Assembly: GCA_002280725.1 (NCBI GenBank)
Contig: NCEM01000020.1
Coordinates: 1 to 64,000 of the forward strand
Direction: 5' to 3'
DNA: 64,000 nt
Source of the DNA: Alphaproteobacteria bacterium 32-64-14
Lineage (GTDB): Bacteria; Pseudomonadota; Alphaproteobacteria; Caulobacterales; Hyphomonadaceae
Made by a program: the position numbers and the translations under genes
Part shown: positions 34,147 through 44,367 of the stretch, piece after piece
How positions within the stretch are numbered: position 1 is the stretch's first letter
Layout: every line of letters starts with the position of its first letter
Notes under the pieces: generated by a model
Databases searched by the model: none
Told to the model about the DNA's origin: nothing
What the model saw: only the letters and a program-made list of their open reading frames with translations

Positions 34147-37100
34147 TCAGAACGACTTCCGCACGTTCACATAGACGAAGCGGCCCTGCGGCGAGTGGAG
34201 ATCGCCCAGATAGCCGAAGTTTGTCGCGGCCAGCGGCGGGATTTCATCCGTTATGTTGCGCACACCCAGACGAAGACGCATCGGCGAGTTCGAGTCGTGA
34301 CCGAACTCGTACTGCACATAGAGATTGTGCGTCTGATAATCCTCGATGATCCATTGCTGGTTCGTGACGCTGTTGACGATCTGGTCGTCGAACACGTCGC
34401 CGACGTAGGACGTAAACCAGCCGCCGCCCCACTCATTCATGCGCCAGGTCAGCGCCGAGGTGTAGCGCCATTCCGGGCGGCCATAGTCGCGCACCAGATT
34501 GCCCTGCCCCGCAACGCTGAGCTGCGAGGGGATATCGCCCGCAGCGCTAGCGGCATTGATGACGACGCCCGCAGGCGACACGTCCTGGAAGAACTTGTCG
34601 AGATAGGCCGCGTTGATGCGGAACGAGAAGTCGCCGATCGCGGTGTCGTTGAGATCGTAATAGAGGCCGAGGTCGACGCCTTCCACGGTGCGCTGGTCGA
34701 GGTTCAGGTAGTTGTCGTTGACGAGGACGATGTCGCCGACGGGCGCGAGGCCGGTTCCAGCGAAGGCCGTGTTGTCGTCAGCATCCGGCGCGTTACGGAT
34801 CACCGCAGGGTTGAAGCAACCGGCAGGCAGCGGGTTCGTGGTGCAGCCCGGGCCCTGACGCAGCACATAGTCGAGCAGGATATGGTTGCTGTCGCCGAAG
34901 ATGCCGATGACGTTGCTCTGCTCCACGCGCCACCAATCGGCGGTGAAGGTGAAGGCGCCCCATCCTTCCGGAATGAAGGTCGGCTCGAAGACGAGGCCAA
35001 AGGTCGTGTTGGTGGATTCTTCAGGCGGCCGCTGCGGGAGAGGCGGTGGGGCATGTGGTATTGAACACGGGCGGCGGCACGTTGTTGTTGGCCGCCTGAC
35101 GCACCGCAGCTTCGCAGCGGATGAAGTCGGTGCGGTTGTTGGAGCGCAGCAGGCCCGTCTCGTACTGCTGTTGCAGGTTCGGGGCGCGGAAACCTTCCGA
35201 CCATGAAGAGCGAAGCAGCAGCTGGTCGAAGGGGCGCCAGGACAGCGCGACTTTCGGCTTGGTGACGCCGCCGAACGTGTCGAAATTCTCGTGGCGGACG
35301 GCCAGCTGCATGTCCACGCTCTGCGCGAACGGGATGTTCATCTCAGGCGAGATCAGCGGGATCTGGAATTCGGCATAGGCCGACTGCACGTCGCGCTTGC
35401 CGTTCGTGTCCAGCGTCTGGTTGTTGCCTTGGAGGTCGATCGTTCTCAGGCCGCTGATGATGTCGGTGAACATCGCCGTGCCGTCCTGGCGCGGGTCGCG
35501 GTCGTCCTTGAACGTCTCGCGGCGCACTTCGAGACCGAAGGCGGCGCCGACATCGCCCGCCCACAGCGTGAACAGGTCAGGCCGCGAGAGTTTGAGGTCC
35601 CACGAGGCGATGGAGGTGTTGTTGCGGCGATAGACCGGCACGGTGAAGGAGCGGATCGCGTCGATCTGGCTCGGCGTGCAATCGCCGCCGCTGAGATCGT
35701 TGACGCAGCTGCCGTTGAACGGGTTGTACGCATCCGGCGTATTGCGCGCGAGCGCCTGCTGGAACAGCGTGTTGGAGACGCGGTTTTCCTTGTCCTCGGA
35801 CGCGGCCATCGAATAGAGCAGCGCCGATTCCCAGTTCCAGCCTTGCCAGTCGCCGCGCAGACCGCCGAGGATGCGGGACGACAGGTTCTCGACTTCCGTC
35901 TCGCGCGGACCGGCGTCGATCGGGCGGTAGGCGGACGTGCCCGTCAGCGACCCAAGCACCAGATCCAGCGCGGGGCCGGTGTATCCCGCCAGACGGTTGG
36001 GCGAGCCGACGACGCCGAACGGATTGTAGTAGTTGGTCGACGGCACAACGATGGGCACGGCGCCCAGCATGGGAGCGGACTCACGATAGCCAAGCGAGTC
36101 CGCGAGATAGACGCCGGCTTCTGCAAACAGCTCCAGGCCGCCGTCGAATTCATGGTTCAGGAACGCGAAGGCGTTGTAGCGATCAACGCCGTTCGTGACG
36201 GTGGCGTTGCGGTTGACGTCGTAGCGCAGCTCCTGGTCGCGCGTGGACGTATCGTCGATGCAGAGCCCGTTGCCGAGCTGCGCAAGGCAGCCCGGAAGGG
36301 TGTTGGGCTGGATATGGAATTGGCCGTTTGTGCCGGCGCCAGTTACCGAAACTCCGTTCACGACGATGTTGCCCGGAGTGTAGCGGTCGAAAATGCCCCA
36401 GGCAGATGTGAGCGACGTCCCGTTGAAGCTGGCGGCGGCCGAGTTGCTGGCCCAATCGGCGGGAAGGCGTGACCGCAGGTCTGAGCTGGCTGTGAAGGCG
36501 CGGTCGCGCGCGAAGATAGGATCGCGGGTGAAATAGGAGCCAAGGAGCGAAAGGTTGGTGCGCCCGTCCTGCGAGTTGATGCCGAGTTCGAAGGACGCGG
36601 TGAGTTCGTCAGCGCCCGCCCCTTCCTTGTTGCCGTAGGTGATGTCGAAGGTGAAGCCGTCCAGATTGTCCTTGAGCACGGTATTGACGACACCGGCCAC
36701 GGCGTCGGTACCGTAGATGGCCGAGGCGCCGTCGAGCAGAATCTCGACGCGGCGCACGCCCATGGTGGGGATGGAGTTGGTGTTGACGGTCACGACCGGC
36801 ACGAGGTTCTCAGCCTGGGTGCCCGGGTGGTTCACCATCCGGCGGCCGTTGAGCAGGACCAGCGTGTTGCCAGTGCCGAGGGCGCGGAGGTTGATCGAGG
36901 CGGTGTCGCCGCGCGCGTCGTTGAGGCTGCCGATGGTGCGGGTGGTATTGAAGGCGACATCGCCGAGCTGCGGGATCGAGCGGAACAGGTCGTCGCCCGA
37001 AGTCGCGGCGATGGCGTCGATCTCGTCCTCGCCGATGACCGTGACGGGGAGAGCGCCTGTGGCCTGTGCGCCAACGATCTGCGTGCCGACGACGATTACG

Positions 37101-37246
37101 ACATCGCGATCTTCCTCCGGGGGCTCGCCCTCCTGGGGGGCTTCCTGCGCCATGGCGGCGCCTGCCATCGCGATGGCTGTGGTCGCCATGAGAAAGGCGC
37201 GGATCGGCGACAGATGGGCGGCAGTCGGGCGGACCGGACGGGTCAT
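34147..37246 (-). pseudogene. TonB-dependent receptor with a single-base frameshift
   Basis: Reading frame 1 runs from MTRPVRP (37246) through a signal peptide ending AMAQ, a plug domain with VVIVVGTQIVGAQ, NLRALGTGNTLVLLNGRRM and VRRVEILLDGASAIYGTDAVAGVVN, and most of the barrel, then stops at 35021. The rest continues in another frame to 34147, ending in YVNVRKSF, a normal receptor terminus. Removing one base from the GGGG run at 35048-35051 joins the frames (…CPPPLPQRPPEESTNTTFG) into 1,032 codons, a normal length. The gene is either recently inactivated or carries a sequencing error. Substrate unknown: possibly iron chelates or polymers. Confidence 0.85.
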
Positions 37247-37706
37247 GGCATTCCCCTCTTTTTGCGGATGACCGGCGGGAAAACCCGGCGGCGGAGCCTG
37301 AGCCGGACATCCCCTTCCGAGAGAGCACGTGTCAACCAGATTCCCTTGTCTGGGCGAGGGCTTCCGCCCCGCTCGTCGGATGCACGGACCCACAGCGATG
37401 GAACTGCCTCAAATCCGGCGTGCTTCACGTGTAATTGAAGCAGGCAGATGGTTCCTTTGCCCCAGCGTCGTTGACCGAATTTCAAGCCCCAGCATGTATG
37501 GGTGTCTGCTATAGGTTCAGGTGGCTCCTGTTTGTTGGCGCATCTGTCGGTCTCGCTCGCGGGATCGTCATCGGTTTTGCGCATTCCGCGTCTGCAGGCC
37601 GCAGACGGGAAGAGGCATCAGGGGCGTAAGAGAACCAACAAGAGCCTCGCGCCAGGGTGGAAGCGTGGCCGCGCGGCGTGTAGTTTGGTGGTGGAGTTGT
37701 TTTTTC
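37247..37706. other. Intergenic region between divergent receptor and efflux genes
   Basis: About 460 bases with no convincing gene. A TTGACC-containing stretch near 37470 could belong to the efflux promoter, but no clear -10 follows. The sequence is less GC-rich than the flanking genes. Promoters for both divergent transcription units must lie here. Confidence 0.4.
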
Positions 37707-38906
37707 ATGGTCTTGCCTAAGCGCAACCTGATTGTGGGTGCGGTCGCCGTCGTGGTGCTGGCGGTTGGCGGCATCGCGTTCGCAACCATGAATGGCGGCG
37801 GCGATCACAAGCCCGCCATGGCTGGCGGCCCCGGTGGCGGTGGCCCGGGCGGGCCCGGCGGACCGGGCGGACCCGGAGGCGGACGCGGCGCTCCCCCGAC
37901 GCAGGTCGGTGCAATGGAAGTCGCCCCCAAGGTTTTCTCCAGCCGGATCGAAGCGCTCGGCACGCTGGAGCCGCGCGAGCGCGTGATCCTCACCGCGAAC
38001 GCCGCCGACCGCATTACGGCAATCTTCTTCGAGGACGGCCAGCGCGTTGCGCGCGGCAAGGTCCTGATGACGCTCGTCAACGAGGAAGAGAACGCCCTGC
38101 TCGAATCTTCGCGGGCGAGTGAGGCGAACGCGCGCCTCGTCTACGAACGCAACCAGCGGCTCGCCAAGGGCGAGGCCATCGCCGAGCTTGAGCTTGAGCG
38201 TTCGCGCTCTGCATACGAAGCCGCACAGGCCAACGTGTCCTCGATTCAGGCCCGCCTGCGTGATCGCGTGTTGACCGCTCCGTTCGCCGGCGTGCTGGGT
38301 TTCCGGCAGGTCAGCGTCGGCGCCTATGTTTCACCCGGCCAGGCGGTCGCCACGCTGATCGACGACAGCCAGATGCGCCTCGAGTTCGGCGTGCCCTCGA
38401 TCTACCTGTCGTCGTTGCGTGCGGGTCTTGAGATCAAGGCTACGACCAGGGATTTCCCGGGCCGCACCTTTGTCGGCAAGCTGACCTCGATCGACAATGC
38501 GATCGATCCGGTGACGCTGGCGGTGAAAGTCCGCGCCACGCTTCCGAACACGGACGGCCTGCTGAAAGCCGGCACGTCGATGAGCGTCGAACTGATCTCG
38601 CAGCCGCGCACGTCGTTGTCTATTCCGGAAATCTCGGTGGTCGCCGAGGGATCCAAGAACTTCGTCTTCGTCATCGACAACACCCAGCAACCCGCTGTCG
38701 TCCGCAAGGCAGAGGTTCTGCTCGGCATGCGCGAGCGCGGGATTGTCGAAGTGCTGAGCGGCGTTGAATCCGGTAACCTGATCGTCACCGATGGCATTCT
38801 CAAGGTCCGGCCGGGCGCTCCCGTTCGCATGGCGCCCGCCAGCGGCGGCGGACCTGCGATCGCGTCGGGTCAGGGAACCACGGACAAGTCGGGCCTCGCC
38901 CAGTAA
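37707..38906 (+). CDS. RND efflux periplasmic adaptor subunit
   Basis: 399 residues. The membrane anchor (LIVGAVAVVVLAVGGIAFA) is followed by a collagen-like Gly/Pro run (about residues 33-57), then the membrane-fusion-protein fold: lipoyl half-motifs (ANAADRITAIFFEDGQRVARGKVL and RVLTAPFAGVLGFRQVSVGAYVSPGQAVATL cut by the hairpin), a coiled-coil hairpin and a beta-barrel domain. It bridges the RND pump encoded 18 bases downstream to an outer-membrane channel, which is not encoded nearby. The flexible Gly/Pro linker is unusual for the family. Substrate unknown. Confidence 0.92.
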   Translation: MVLPKRNLIVGAVAVVVLAVGGIAFATMNGGGDHKPAMAGGPGGGGPGGPGGPGGPGGGRGAPPTQVGAMEVAPKVFSSRIEALGTLEPRERVILTANAADRITAIFFEDGQRVARGKVLMTLVNEEENALLESSRASEANARLVYERNQRLAKGEAIAELELERSRSAYEAAQANVSSIQARLRDRVLTAPFAGVLGFRQVSVGAYVSPGQAVATLIDDSQMRLEFGVPSIYLSSLRAGLEIKATTRDFPGRTFVGKLTSIDNAIDPVTLAVKVRATLPNTDGLLKAGTSMSVELISQPRTSLSIPEISVVAEGSKNFVFVIDNTQQPAVVRKAEVLLGMRERGIVEVLSGVESGNLIVTDGILKVRPGAPVRMAPASGGGPAIASGQGTTDKSGLAQ

Positions 38907-38924
38907 AGCCTGGAGGCTTTCGCA

Positions 38925-41900
38925 ATGCTGCTGTCCGACGTTTCAATCAAACGGCCGGTGTTCGCCACGGTCATCGGCTTGCTGCTGGTGGCGATTGGCT
39001 TTGTGTCGTTCACGCGGCTCGCGCTGCGCGAGTACCCGGACATCGACCCGCCGATCGTCTCGGTCCGCACGACCTATCCGGGCGCTTCAGCCAACGTGGT
39101 CGAGTCCCGCATCACGGAAGTGATCGAGGACAGGATTTCCGGCGTCGAGGGCATCCGCTTCATCAACTCATCGAGCCAGGACGGCCAGTCCAGCATCTCG
39201 ATCGAATTCGACATCTCGCGGAACATGGACTCCGCGGCGAACGACATCCGTGACCGTGTGGGCGGCATTCTTCGCAGCCTGCCGCAGGAAGCCGATCCGC
39301 CAGACGTGCAGAAGGCGGACGCATCGGAAGAAACCGTGCTGTGGATGCGCCTGGCGTCCGACAAGCGCACGCCGCTGGAGCTGACTGACTATGCCGAGCG
39401 CTATCTGGTCGACCGCTTCTCCTCGATCGACGGCGTTGCGCGCGTGCAGATCGGCGGCCAGCGCACGCCGGCCATGCGCGTATGGCTCGATCGCCGCGCC
39501 ATTGCTGCGCGCGGCCTCACCGTCGGCGACATCGAACGTGCGGTTCGCACAGAGAACGTCGAGACGCCGGCCGGGTCGCTGACCTCTAAGGATTTGATGT
39601 TCACCAACCGCATTGAACGTCCCTTCCGCACGCCGGAGGAGTTCGCCTCGCTCGTCGTCGCCAAGGGCGCGGATGGGGTTGTCGTTCGTCTGGGTGACGT
39701 CGCGCGTGTGGAAGCGGGCGCCGAGGAAGATCGCAGCATCTTCCGCGCCAACGGCCTCGATACGGTCGGCATCGGCATCGTCAAGCAGTCCGTCGCCAAC
39801 GTGGTGGAAGTGGCCAAGGTCGCGCGCGCGCGCGCCGACGAAGTGGCGGCCACCCTGCCCGAGGACATGAACCTGCGCATCAACTTCGATGGCTCGGTGT
39901 TCGTCAACGCGGCGATCAACGAGGTGTTCATCACGCTGGGCATCGCGGTCGTGCTGGTTATCGCGGTGATCTTTGTGTTCCTCGGCAACTTCAAGGCGAC
40001 GATCATCCCCGCCATCACCGTGCCGATCTCGCTGATCGCATCGTTCACCGTGCTGCTGTCGCTTGGCCTGTCGATCAACATGCTGACGCTGCTGGCGCTC
40101 GTGATGGCCATCGGCCTCGTCGTGGACGACGCCATCGTCGTGCTCGAGAACATCCACCGCCGGATCGAGGAACTTGGCGAAACGCCACTGGTGGCCGCCT
40201 ATCGCGGGACGCGGCAAGTAGGCTTCGCGGTCGTTGCGACCACCATGGTGCTGATCGCGGTGTTCGTGCCCATCACCTTCATGCAGGGCCAGGTCGGCCG
40301 CCTGTTTACCGAATTCGCCATCGCCATCGCTGCGGCCATCGCGTTCTCGATGCTGGTGGCGCTCACCATATCGCCGATGATGGCGTCCAAGCTGCTGAAG
40401 CCGCACTCGGAACACGACAAGGGCAAGGGCTTTGCCGGCTTTGTGGACCGTGCCTTCGCCGGCCTGCGCCGCGGCTACGGCGCGGTCTATGACGCCACCG
40501 TCAAGCGCCCGATCATGATCGCCATCTTCTTCTTCGTGACGATCGGCGGCAGCTATTGGCTCTTCACCCAGATCCCCGGCGAGTACACGCCGAATGAGGA
40601 TCGCGGGTCGTTCCAGGTCATGATCTCGGGCCCGGAAGGCGCATCGTTCGAATACATGCAGCCCTTCATCGAACAGATCGAGGCGCGCCTGATCCCCATG
40701 GTGAAGACGCCTGAAAATCCCGATGGCGAGTTGGAAGGCATTTCCGTGCGCGCGCCGGGCGGCTTCGGTCCGAGCGGAAGCGCCTTCAACTCCGGCTCGA
40801 TCCAGGTTGTGCTGACTGAGTGGGGTCGTCGCCGCAACGGCTTCGAGATCGTCAACGACATCAACCGCCGCCTGGGCGACATCACGGGCGTGCGCGCTTT
40901 CGCCAACATGCCGTCCGGCTTCGGCCGCGGCCCCGGCGGCGGCAAGCCGATCCAGTTCGTGATCAAGGGGCCATCCTACGAAACGCTGATCGAATGGCGC
41001 AACACGTTCGTCGATGCGCTGAACAAGGACAATCCCGGCATCAACCAGATCGACTGGGACTACAAGGAAACGCAGCAGCAGTTCCGCGTGAACGTGGACT
41101 ATGAACGCGCCTCCGATCTGGGCGTGACCGTTCAGGAGATCGGCTCGACACTGCAGACCATGCTGGGTTCCAAGCGAGTCGGCACGTTCATCCAGAACGG
41201 CGAAGAGCGCTATGTGATCTTCGAGGGCGAGCGCACCGAGCAGGCAACGCCGGCGGACATGGAGAGCATCTATGTGCGCTCCTCGCGCACCGGCCAGTTG
41301 ATCCCGCTGTCGAACCTCGTGCGCGTCGACCAGATGGCCGACTCGCGCCAGCTCAACCGCTACAACCGCGTGCGCGCCATCACCGTCAACGCCAACCTCG
41401 ATCCAGGCGTTTCGCTCGGCGTGGCGCTGGACAAGATGGAAGCGATTGCGCGCGAAGTCCTGCCGGAAGAAGCGGCTATCGACTACAAGGGCCAGTCGCT
41501 GGACTACAAGCGCGCAGGCGAGAGCATCCTGTTCGTGTTCGGCTTCGGCATCCTGGTGGTGTTCCTGGTGCTGGCGGCGCAGTTCGAGAGCTGGACACAC
41601 CCGTTCGTCATCATGCTGTGCGTGCCTGCCACCATTGGCGGGGGCCTGCTTGGCATATGGCTGACCGGCAACTCGCTGAACATCTACACGCAGATCGGAT
41701 TGATCATGCTGGTGGGATTGGCGGCCAAGAACGGAATTCTGATTGTCGAATTCGCCAACCAGCTGCGCGACCAGGGCCGGGAATTCAGCGCCGCGCTGAA
41801 GGAAGCCGCCCTCACCCGCTTCCGCCCGATCGTGATGACTTCCCTGACGGCGATCGCCGGCGCCATTCCGCTGATCTTCAGCCATGGCGCAGGTTCGGAA

Positions 41901-42086
41901 ACACGCTCCGCCATCGGCGTCGTGATCCTGTTCGGCGTGACGACGGCGATGCTCGTGACGCTGGTGCTCGTACCGGCGGCCTACGCGATGCTGGCGCGGC
42001 GCACGGGTTCGCCCCGCGATGTCGAGCGCAAGCTGGAGCGCGAAGAGCTGGCGACCCCACCCGAAGCGCTGAAGCCCGCGGAATAA
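38925..42086 (+). CDS. RND efflux permease (HAE1/AcrB family)
   Basis: 1,053 residues, twelve membrane helices and two large periplasmic loops. Start MLLSDVSIKRPVFATVIGLLL; the proton-relay Asp pair is in IGLVVDDAIVVLENIHRR; the second half has GLAAKNGILIVEFANQLRDQG. These place it in the hydrophobe/amphiphile exporters (AcrB/MexF type), not metal exporters. With the adaptor just upstream it forms a proton-driven efflux pump; an outer-membrane partner must come from elsewhere. A rho-independent terminator follows at 42110. Confidence 0.95.
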   Translation: MLLSDVSIKRPVFATVIGLLLVAIGFVSFTRLALREYPDIDPPIVSVRTTYPGASANVVESRITEVIEDRISGVEGIRFINSSSQDGQSSISIEFDISRNMDSAANDIRDRVGGILRSLPQEADPPDVQKADASEETVLWMRLASDKRTPLELTDYAERYLVDRFSSIDGVARVQIGGQRTPAMRVWLDRRAIAARGLTVGDIERAVRTENVETPAGSLTSKDLMFTNRIERPFRTPEEFASLVVAKGADGVVVRLGDVARVEAGAEEDRSIFRANGLDTVGIGIVKQSVANVVEVAKVARARADEVAATLPEDMNLRINFDGSVFVNAAINEVFITLGIAVVLVIAVIFVFLGNFKATIIPAITVPISLIASFTVLLSLGLSINMLTLLALVMAIGLVVDDAIVVLENIHRRIEELGETPLVAAYRGTRQVGFAVVATTMVLIAVFVPITFMQGQVGRLFTEFAIAIAAAIAFSMLVALTISPMMASKLLKPHSEHDKGKGFAGFVDRAFAGLRRGYGAVYDATVKRPIMIAIFFFVTIGGSYWLFTQIPGEYTPNEDRGSFQVMISGPEGASFEYMQPFIEQIEARLIPMVKTPENPDGELEGISVRAPGGFGPSGSAFNSGSIQVVLTEWGRRRNGFEIVNDINRRLGDITGVRAFANMPSGFGRGPGGGKPIQFVIKGPSYETLIEWRNTFVDALNKDNPGINQIDWDYKETQQQFRVNVDYERASDLGVTVQEIGSTLQTMLGSKRVGTFIQNGEERYVIFEGERTEQATPADMESIYVRSSRTGQLIPLSNLVRVDQMADSRQLNRYNRVRAITVNANLDPGVSLGVALDKMEAIAREVLPEEAAIDYKGQSLDYKRAGESILFVFGFGILVVFLVLAAQFESWTHPFVIMLCVPATIGGGLLGIWLTGNSLNIYTQIGLIMLVGLAAKNGILIVEFANQLRDQGREFSAALKEAALTRFRPIVMTSLTAIAGAIPLIFSHGAGSETRSAIGVVILFGVTTAMLVTLVLVPAAYAMLARRTGSPRDVERKLEREELATPPEALKPAE

Positions 42087-42109
42087 GGTTCCGGCGAGAT
42101 AGAAACAGG

Positions 42110-42139
42110 AGGGCGGCTCGAAAGGGCCGCCCTTCTTGT
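42110..42139 (+). terminator. Terminator after RND permease gene
   Basis: AGGGCGGC and GCCGCCCT form an 8-pair stem around a nine-base loop, followed by a T-rich TCTTGTTTGT. It lies between the convergent permease and AraC-type regulator genes. Confidence 0.8.
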
Positions 42140-42151
42140 TTGTCGAGGCCA

Positions 42152-43150
42152 TCAGCCCCGCCGCATCTCGCTTGGGCTCTTGCCGGTCCAGCGCTTGAAG
42201 GCGCGGGAGAAGGCGGCGGGATCGGAGAAGCCGACGAGATACGCCGTCTCGTTGACCGATGCCTTGCGGCCCGCGAGATAGTTCAGCGCGAGCCGGTGGC
42301 GCAGATCGTCCAGTATCTTCTCGAAGGTCACGTCTTCCGCCTTGAGGCGCCGGAACAGCGTCTGGCGGCTGACGCCCAGCGATGCGGCGACGGCATCCAT
42401 CGACGCATCGCCCTTGTGCAGGATGAGCATGAGCTGGCTTTCGACACGACCGCGCATCGTCTTGGCACTCTCCAGCTCCTTAAGAAGCTGCTCGGCCTTC
42501 TCGCTGAGAACACCGAAGACATAGTGCGACTGCAGCGCGACTTTCATGCCGGTGATCTCGGGATGGAGGCGCAGCGCATTCCACGACGCATCGAAGACCA
42601 CTGGGCACCGGAAGATGCGATCATATTCGGCGCGATAACTGGGCGCTGTATGTGTGACGTGGACTTCCAGCACATGCGGCGCAGACAGGAAACGCCGCGG
42701 AGCGCAGACCTGCCGGCCAAACGTGATTTCCGTCAGTTCGGGGAAGTCGTTCGGATTTTCGCGGGCGTCCTCCATCCAGAGGCCGCGCTCGTTGGCGCGC
42801 ATCACGAATCGCTTGCCGGCGCCCTCGACTTCGATCGCGAGCGCGCCGAAGCGGTTCATCTGCTGGAACGCTTCGCCCATCGTGGCCGAGGCGTTCATGA
42901 TGAGGCCGGCGATGGAGATCTCGGAGAGGTCGACCGTTTCGCCGTAGTGCAGCGCCAGCGCGGGATCGCCCGTCATCTCCTTCGCCGCCCGCATCAACGC
43001 GATGTAGCTCTGCATCGAAATGCGATTGTCCTGATCATCGAGATCGGCGAACGCGATGCCGGCGCGGCGCGCCAGCTCGGCGGCGTCCGCGCCCTTCTCC
43101 ACGGCGAGCTTCACAAGACCGCGCGGCAGGCCGGCGCCAACGGTCAGCAC
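42152..43150 (-). CDS. AraC family transcriptional regulator with Arabinose_bd-like sensor domain
   Basis: 332 residues from a GTG at 43150. The N-terminal two-thirds is the Arabinose_bd (OruR/ArgR-like) sensor: AELARRAGIAFADLDDQDNRI, GLIMNASATMGEAFQQMNRF, and a segment ending in RRFLSAPHVLEVHVTH.APSYRAEYDRIF. The C-terminal HTH_18 domain has MDAVAASLGVSRQTLFRRLKAE and ASVNETAYLVGFSDPAAFSRAFKRWTGKSPSEMR. Earlier starts to 43243 are possible. It is divergent from the secreted protein gene at 43308 and is the only regulator in the 42-59 kb gene group, so it is a candidate controller of that group. Confidence 0.88.
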   Translation of the reverse strand: MLTVGAGLPRGLVKLAVEKGADAAELARRAGIAFADLDDQDNRISMQSYIALMRAAKEMTGDPALALHYGETVDLSEISIAGLIMNASATMGEAFQQMNRFGALAIEVEGAGKRFVMRANERGLWMEDARENPNDFPELTEITFGRQVCAPRRFLSAPHVLEVHVTHTAPSYRAEYDRIFRCPVVFDASWNALRLHPEITGMKVALQSHYVFGVLSEKAEQLLKELESAKTMRGRVESQLMLILHKGDASMDAVAASLGVSRQTLFRRLKAEDVTFEKILDDLRHRLALNYLAGRKASVNETAYLVGFSDPAAFSRAFKRWTGKSPSEMRRG

Positions 43151-43307
43151 GGCGCGAGCTCGCGTGCAAACGGCGCATTGCAACGTGCGATCATGGTTTT
43201 GGCGTCTCCGGTCAAGCGATGCCCCTCGCAACGGGCCTGCCATTCATGACGCATTCAGCACCAACGCCAGATGAATGGCGCATAACAAAAAAGAGGGACA
43301 CACTCTG

Positions 43308-44300
43308 ATGCTACGCCTCCCCGTTCTGATTACCGCCATCCTCGCCATTGCCCCCGCCGCGCTGGCGCAGGCGGCGCCTTCGGACCCGTTCGCGCTGTCT
43401 CCGACGTCGCTAGCGCCGATGACAGAGATACCCCGCACGCCCGATGGCAAGCCCGACTTCCAGGGCGTCGTGTGGGCGACCAACTATTTTCCGGTGTTCG
43501 AGCTGTCGCCGATGAGTGCGGACCTTGTCGTGCCTGAAGACGAAGCCAGGCGCATCGTTGACACGATCTTCGCCGGCATGGCCGGTTTTCTCGAGAAGAG
43601 CATCGATCCCGAAGCACATGTGATCATGGGCGAGACGGATGGCTTGCCCATCGTGCGTGGCGAGCGCCGCACGCGCCTGATTGTCGTTCCGGCGAACGGA
43701 AAGCTGCCGTTGACCGACCAGGCGCGCCAGCTTGCCAAGGACACGGAGACGATGGATGGCGAGAAGGACAACTACGAACAGCGCCCCTCAAGCGAGCGCT
43801 GCCTGGTGGTGAGCGGCGTGCCGCCGATCCACGCGGTCATTTCCTACAACCGCCAGCGCATCATCCAGACGCCGACCCATGTCGTGATCCACAACGAGAA
43901 TGGCGATGAGGCGCGGATCATACCGTTTGCAGAGACGTTCGACGCGCCTGGCCCGACATCCTGGTATGGCGACTCGATCGCGCGCTGGGAGGGCGACACG
44001 CTGGTGATCAAGACCACCCGCACGCCTGAGATCGAGCGCGTGCGCGGACTCATGACGAAATTCGTGATGAACCCCGACGCCGTCATCACCGAGCGCTATA
44101 CGCGGCTCTCGACAGACGAACTGCTCTATCAGTTCACCATCGAGGACCCGTGGGCGTACTCGGAGCCGTGGATCGCCGAATTCTCGTTCAAGGCGGCGAC
44201 CACCGGCATGTTCCCCTCGCCTTGCCACGAGCATAACTACTCGCTGCCCAACATCCTGCGCGGACAGCGCGTGGCGGATGCGGAAGCAGCGGCGAACTGA
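43308..44300 (+). CDS. Secreted protein of unknown function, family S (copy 1)
   Basis: 330 residues; AAGAGGGA precedes the ATG at 43308. A signal peptide ends ALAQ. The mature part has IPRTPDGKPDFQGVVWATNY, IIQTPTHVVIHNENGDEARIIPF, YGDSIARWEGDTLVIKTTRT and YQFTIEDPWAYSEPWIAEF. The same blocks, in the same order, occur in the products at 48562 and 50711, so the three are paralogs of one family that I cannot name. The protein looks beta-rich and periplasmic, with CLVV...CHEHNY cysteines. Function unknown; the neighbours suggest an accessory role in periplasmic oxidation. Confidence 0.82.
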   Translation: MLRLPVLITAILAIAPAALAQAAPSDPFALSPTSLAPMTEIPRTPDGKPDFQGVVWATNYFPVFELSPMSADLVVPEDEARRIVDTIFAGMAGFLEKSIDPEAHVIMGETDGLPIVRGERRTRLIVVPANGKLPLTDQARQLAKDTETMDGEKDNYEQRPSSERCLVVSGVPPIHAVISYNRQRIIQTPTHVVIHNENGDEARIIPFAETFDAPGPTSWYGDSIARWEGDTLVIKTTRTPEIERVRGLMTKFVMNPDAVITERYTRLSTDELLYQFTIEDPWAYSEPWIAEFSFKAATTGMFPSPCHEHNYSLPNILRGQRVADAEAAAN

Positions 44301-44314
44301 GGCCAGAATGCAGG

Positions 44315-44347
44315 AGGGGCGGCCCTTGCGGACCGCCCCTCTTTGTC
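44315..44347 (+). terminator. Terminator between convergent family S gene and serine hydrolase
   Basis: AGGGGCGG (44315-44322) and CCGCCCCT (44333-44340) pair around a ten-base loop, followed by CTTTGTCTCTTTG. Confidence 0.75.
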
Positions 44348-44367
44348 TCTTTGCCTCGTCGTGAAGC

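Noticed and set aside
35021-35060. Programmed ribosomal frameshift in the TonB-dependent receptor
   Set aside because: There is no slippery heptamer with a downstream structure, and receptors of this family are not known to use recoding; mutation or sequencing error is simpler.
39168-42152. A very long open frame on the minus strand opposite the RND permease gene
   Set aside because: It mirrors the permease codons, yields a His/Arg/Asp-rich product without domains, and has no start signal. High GC keeps antisense frames open.
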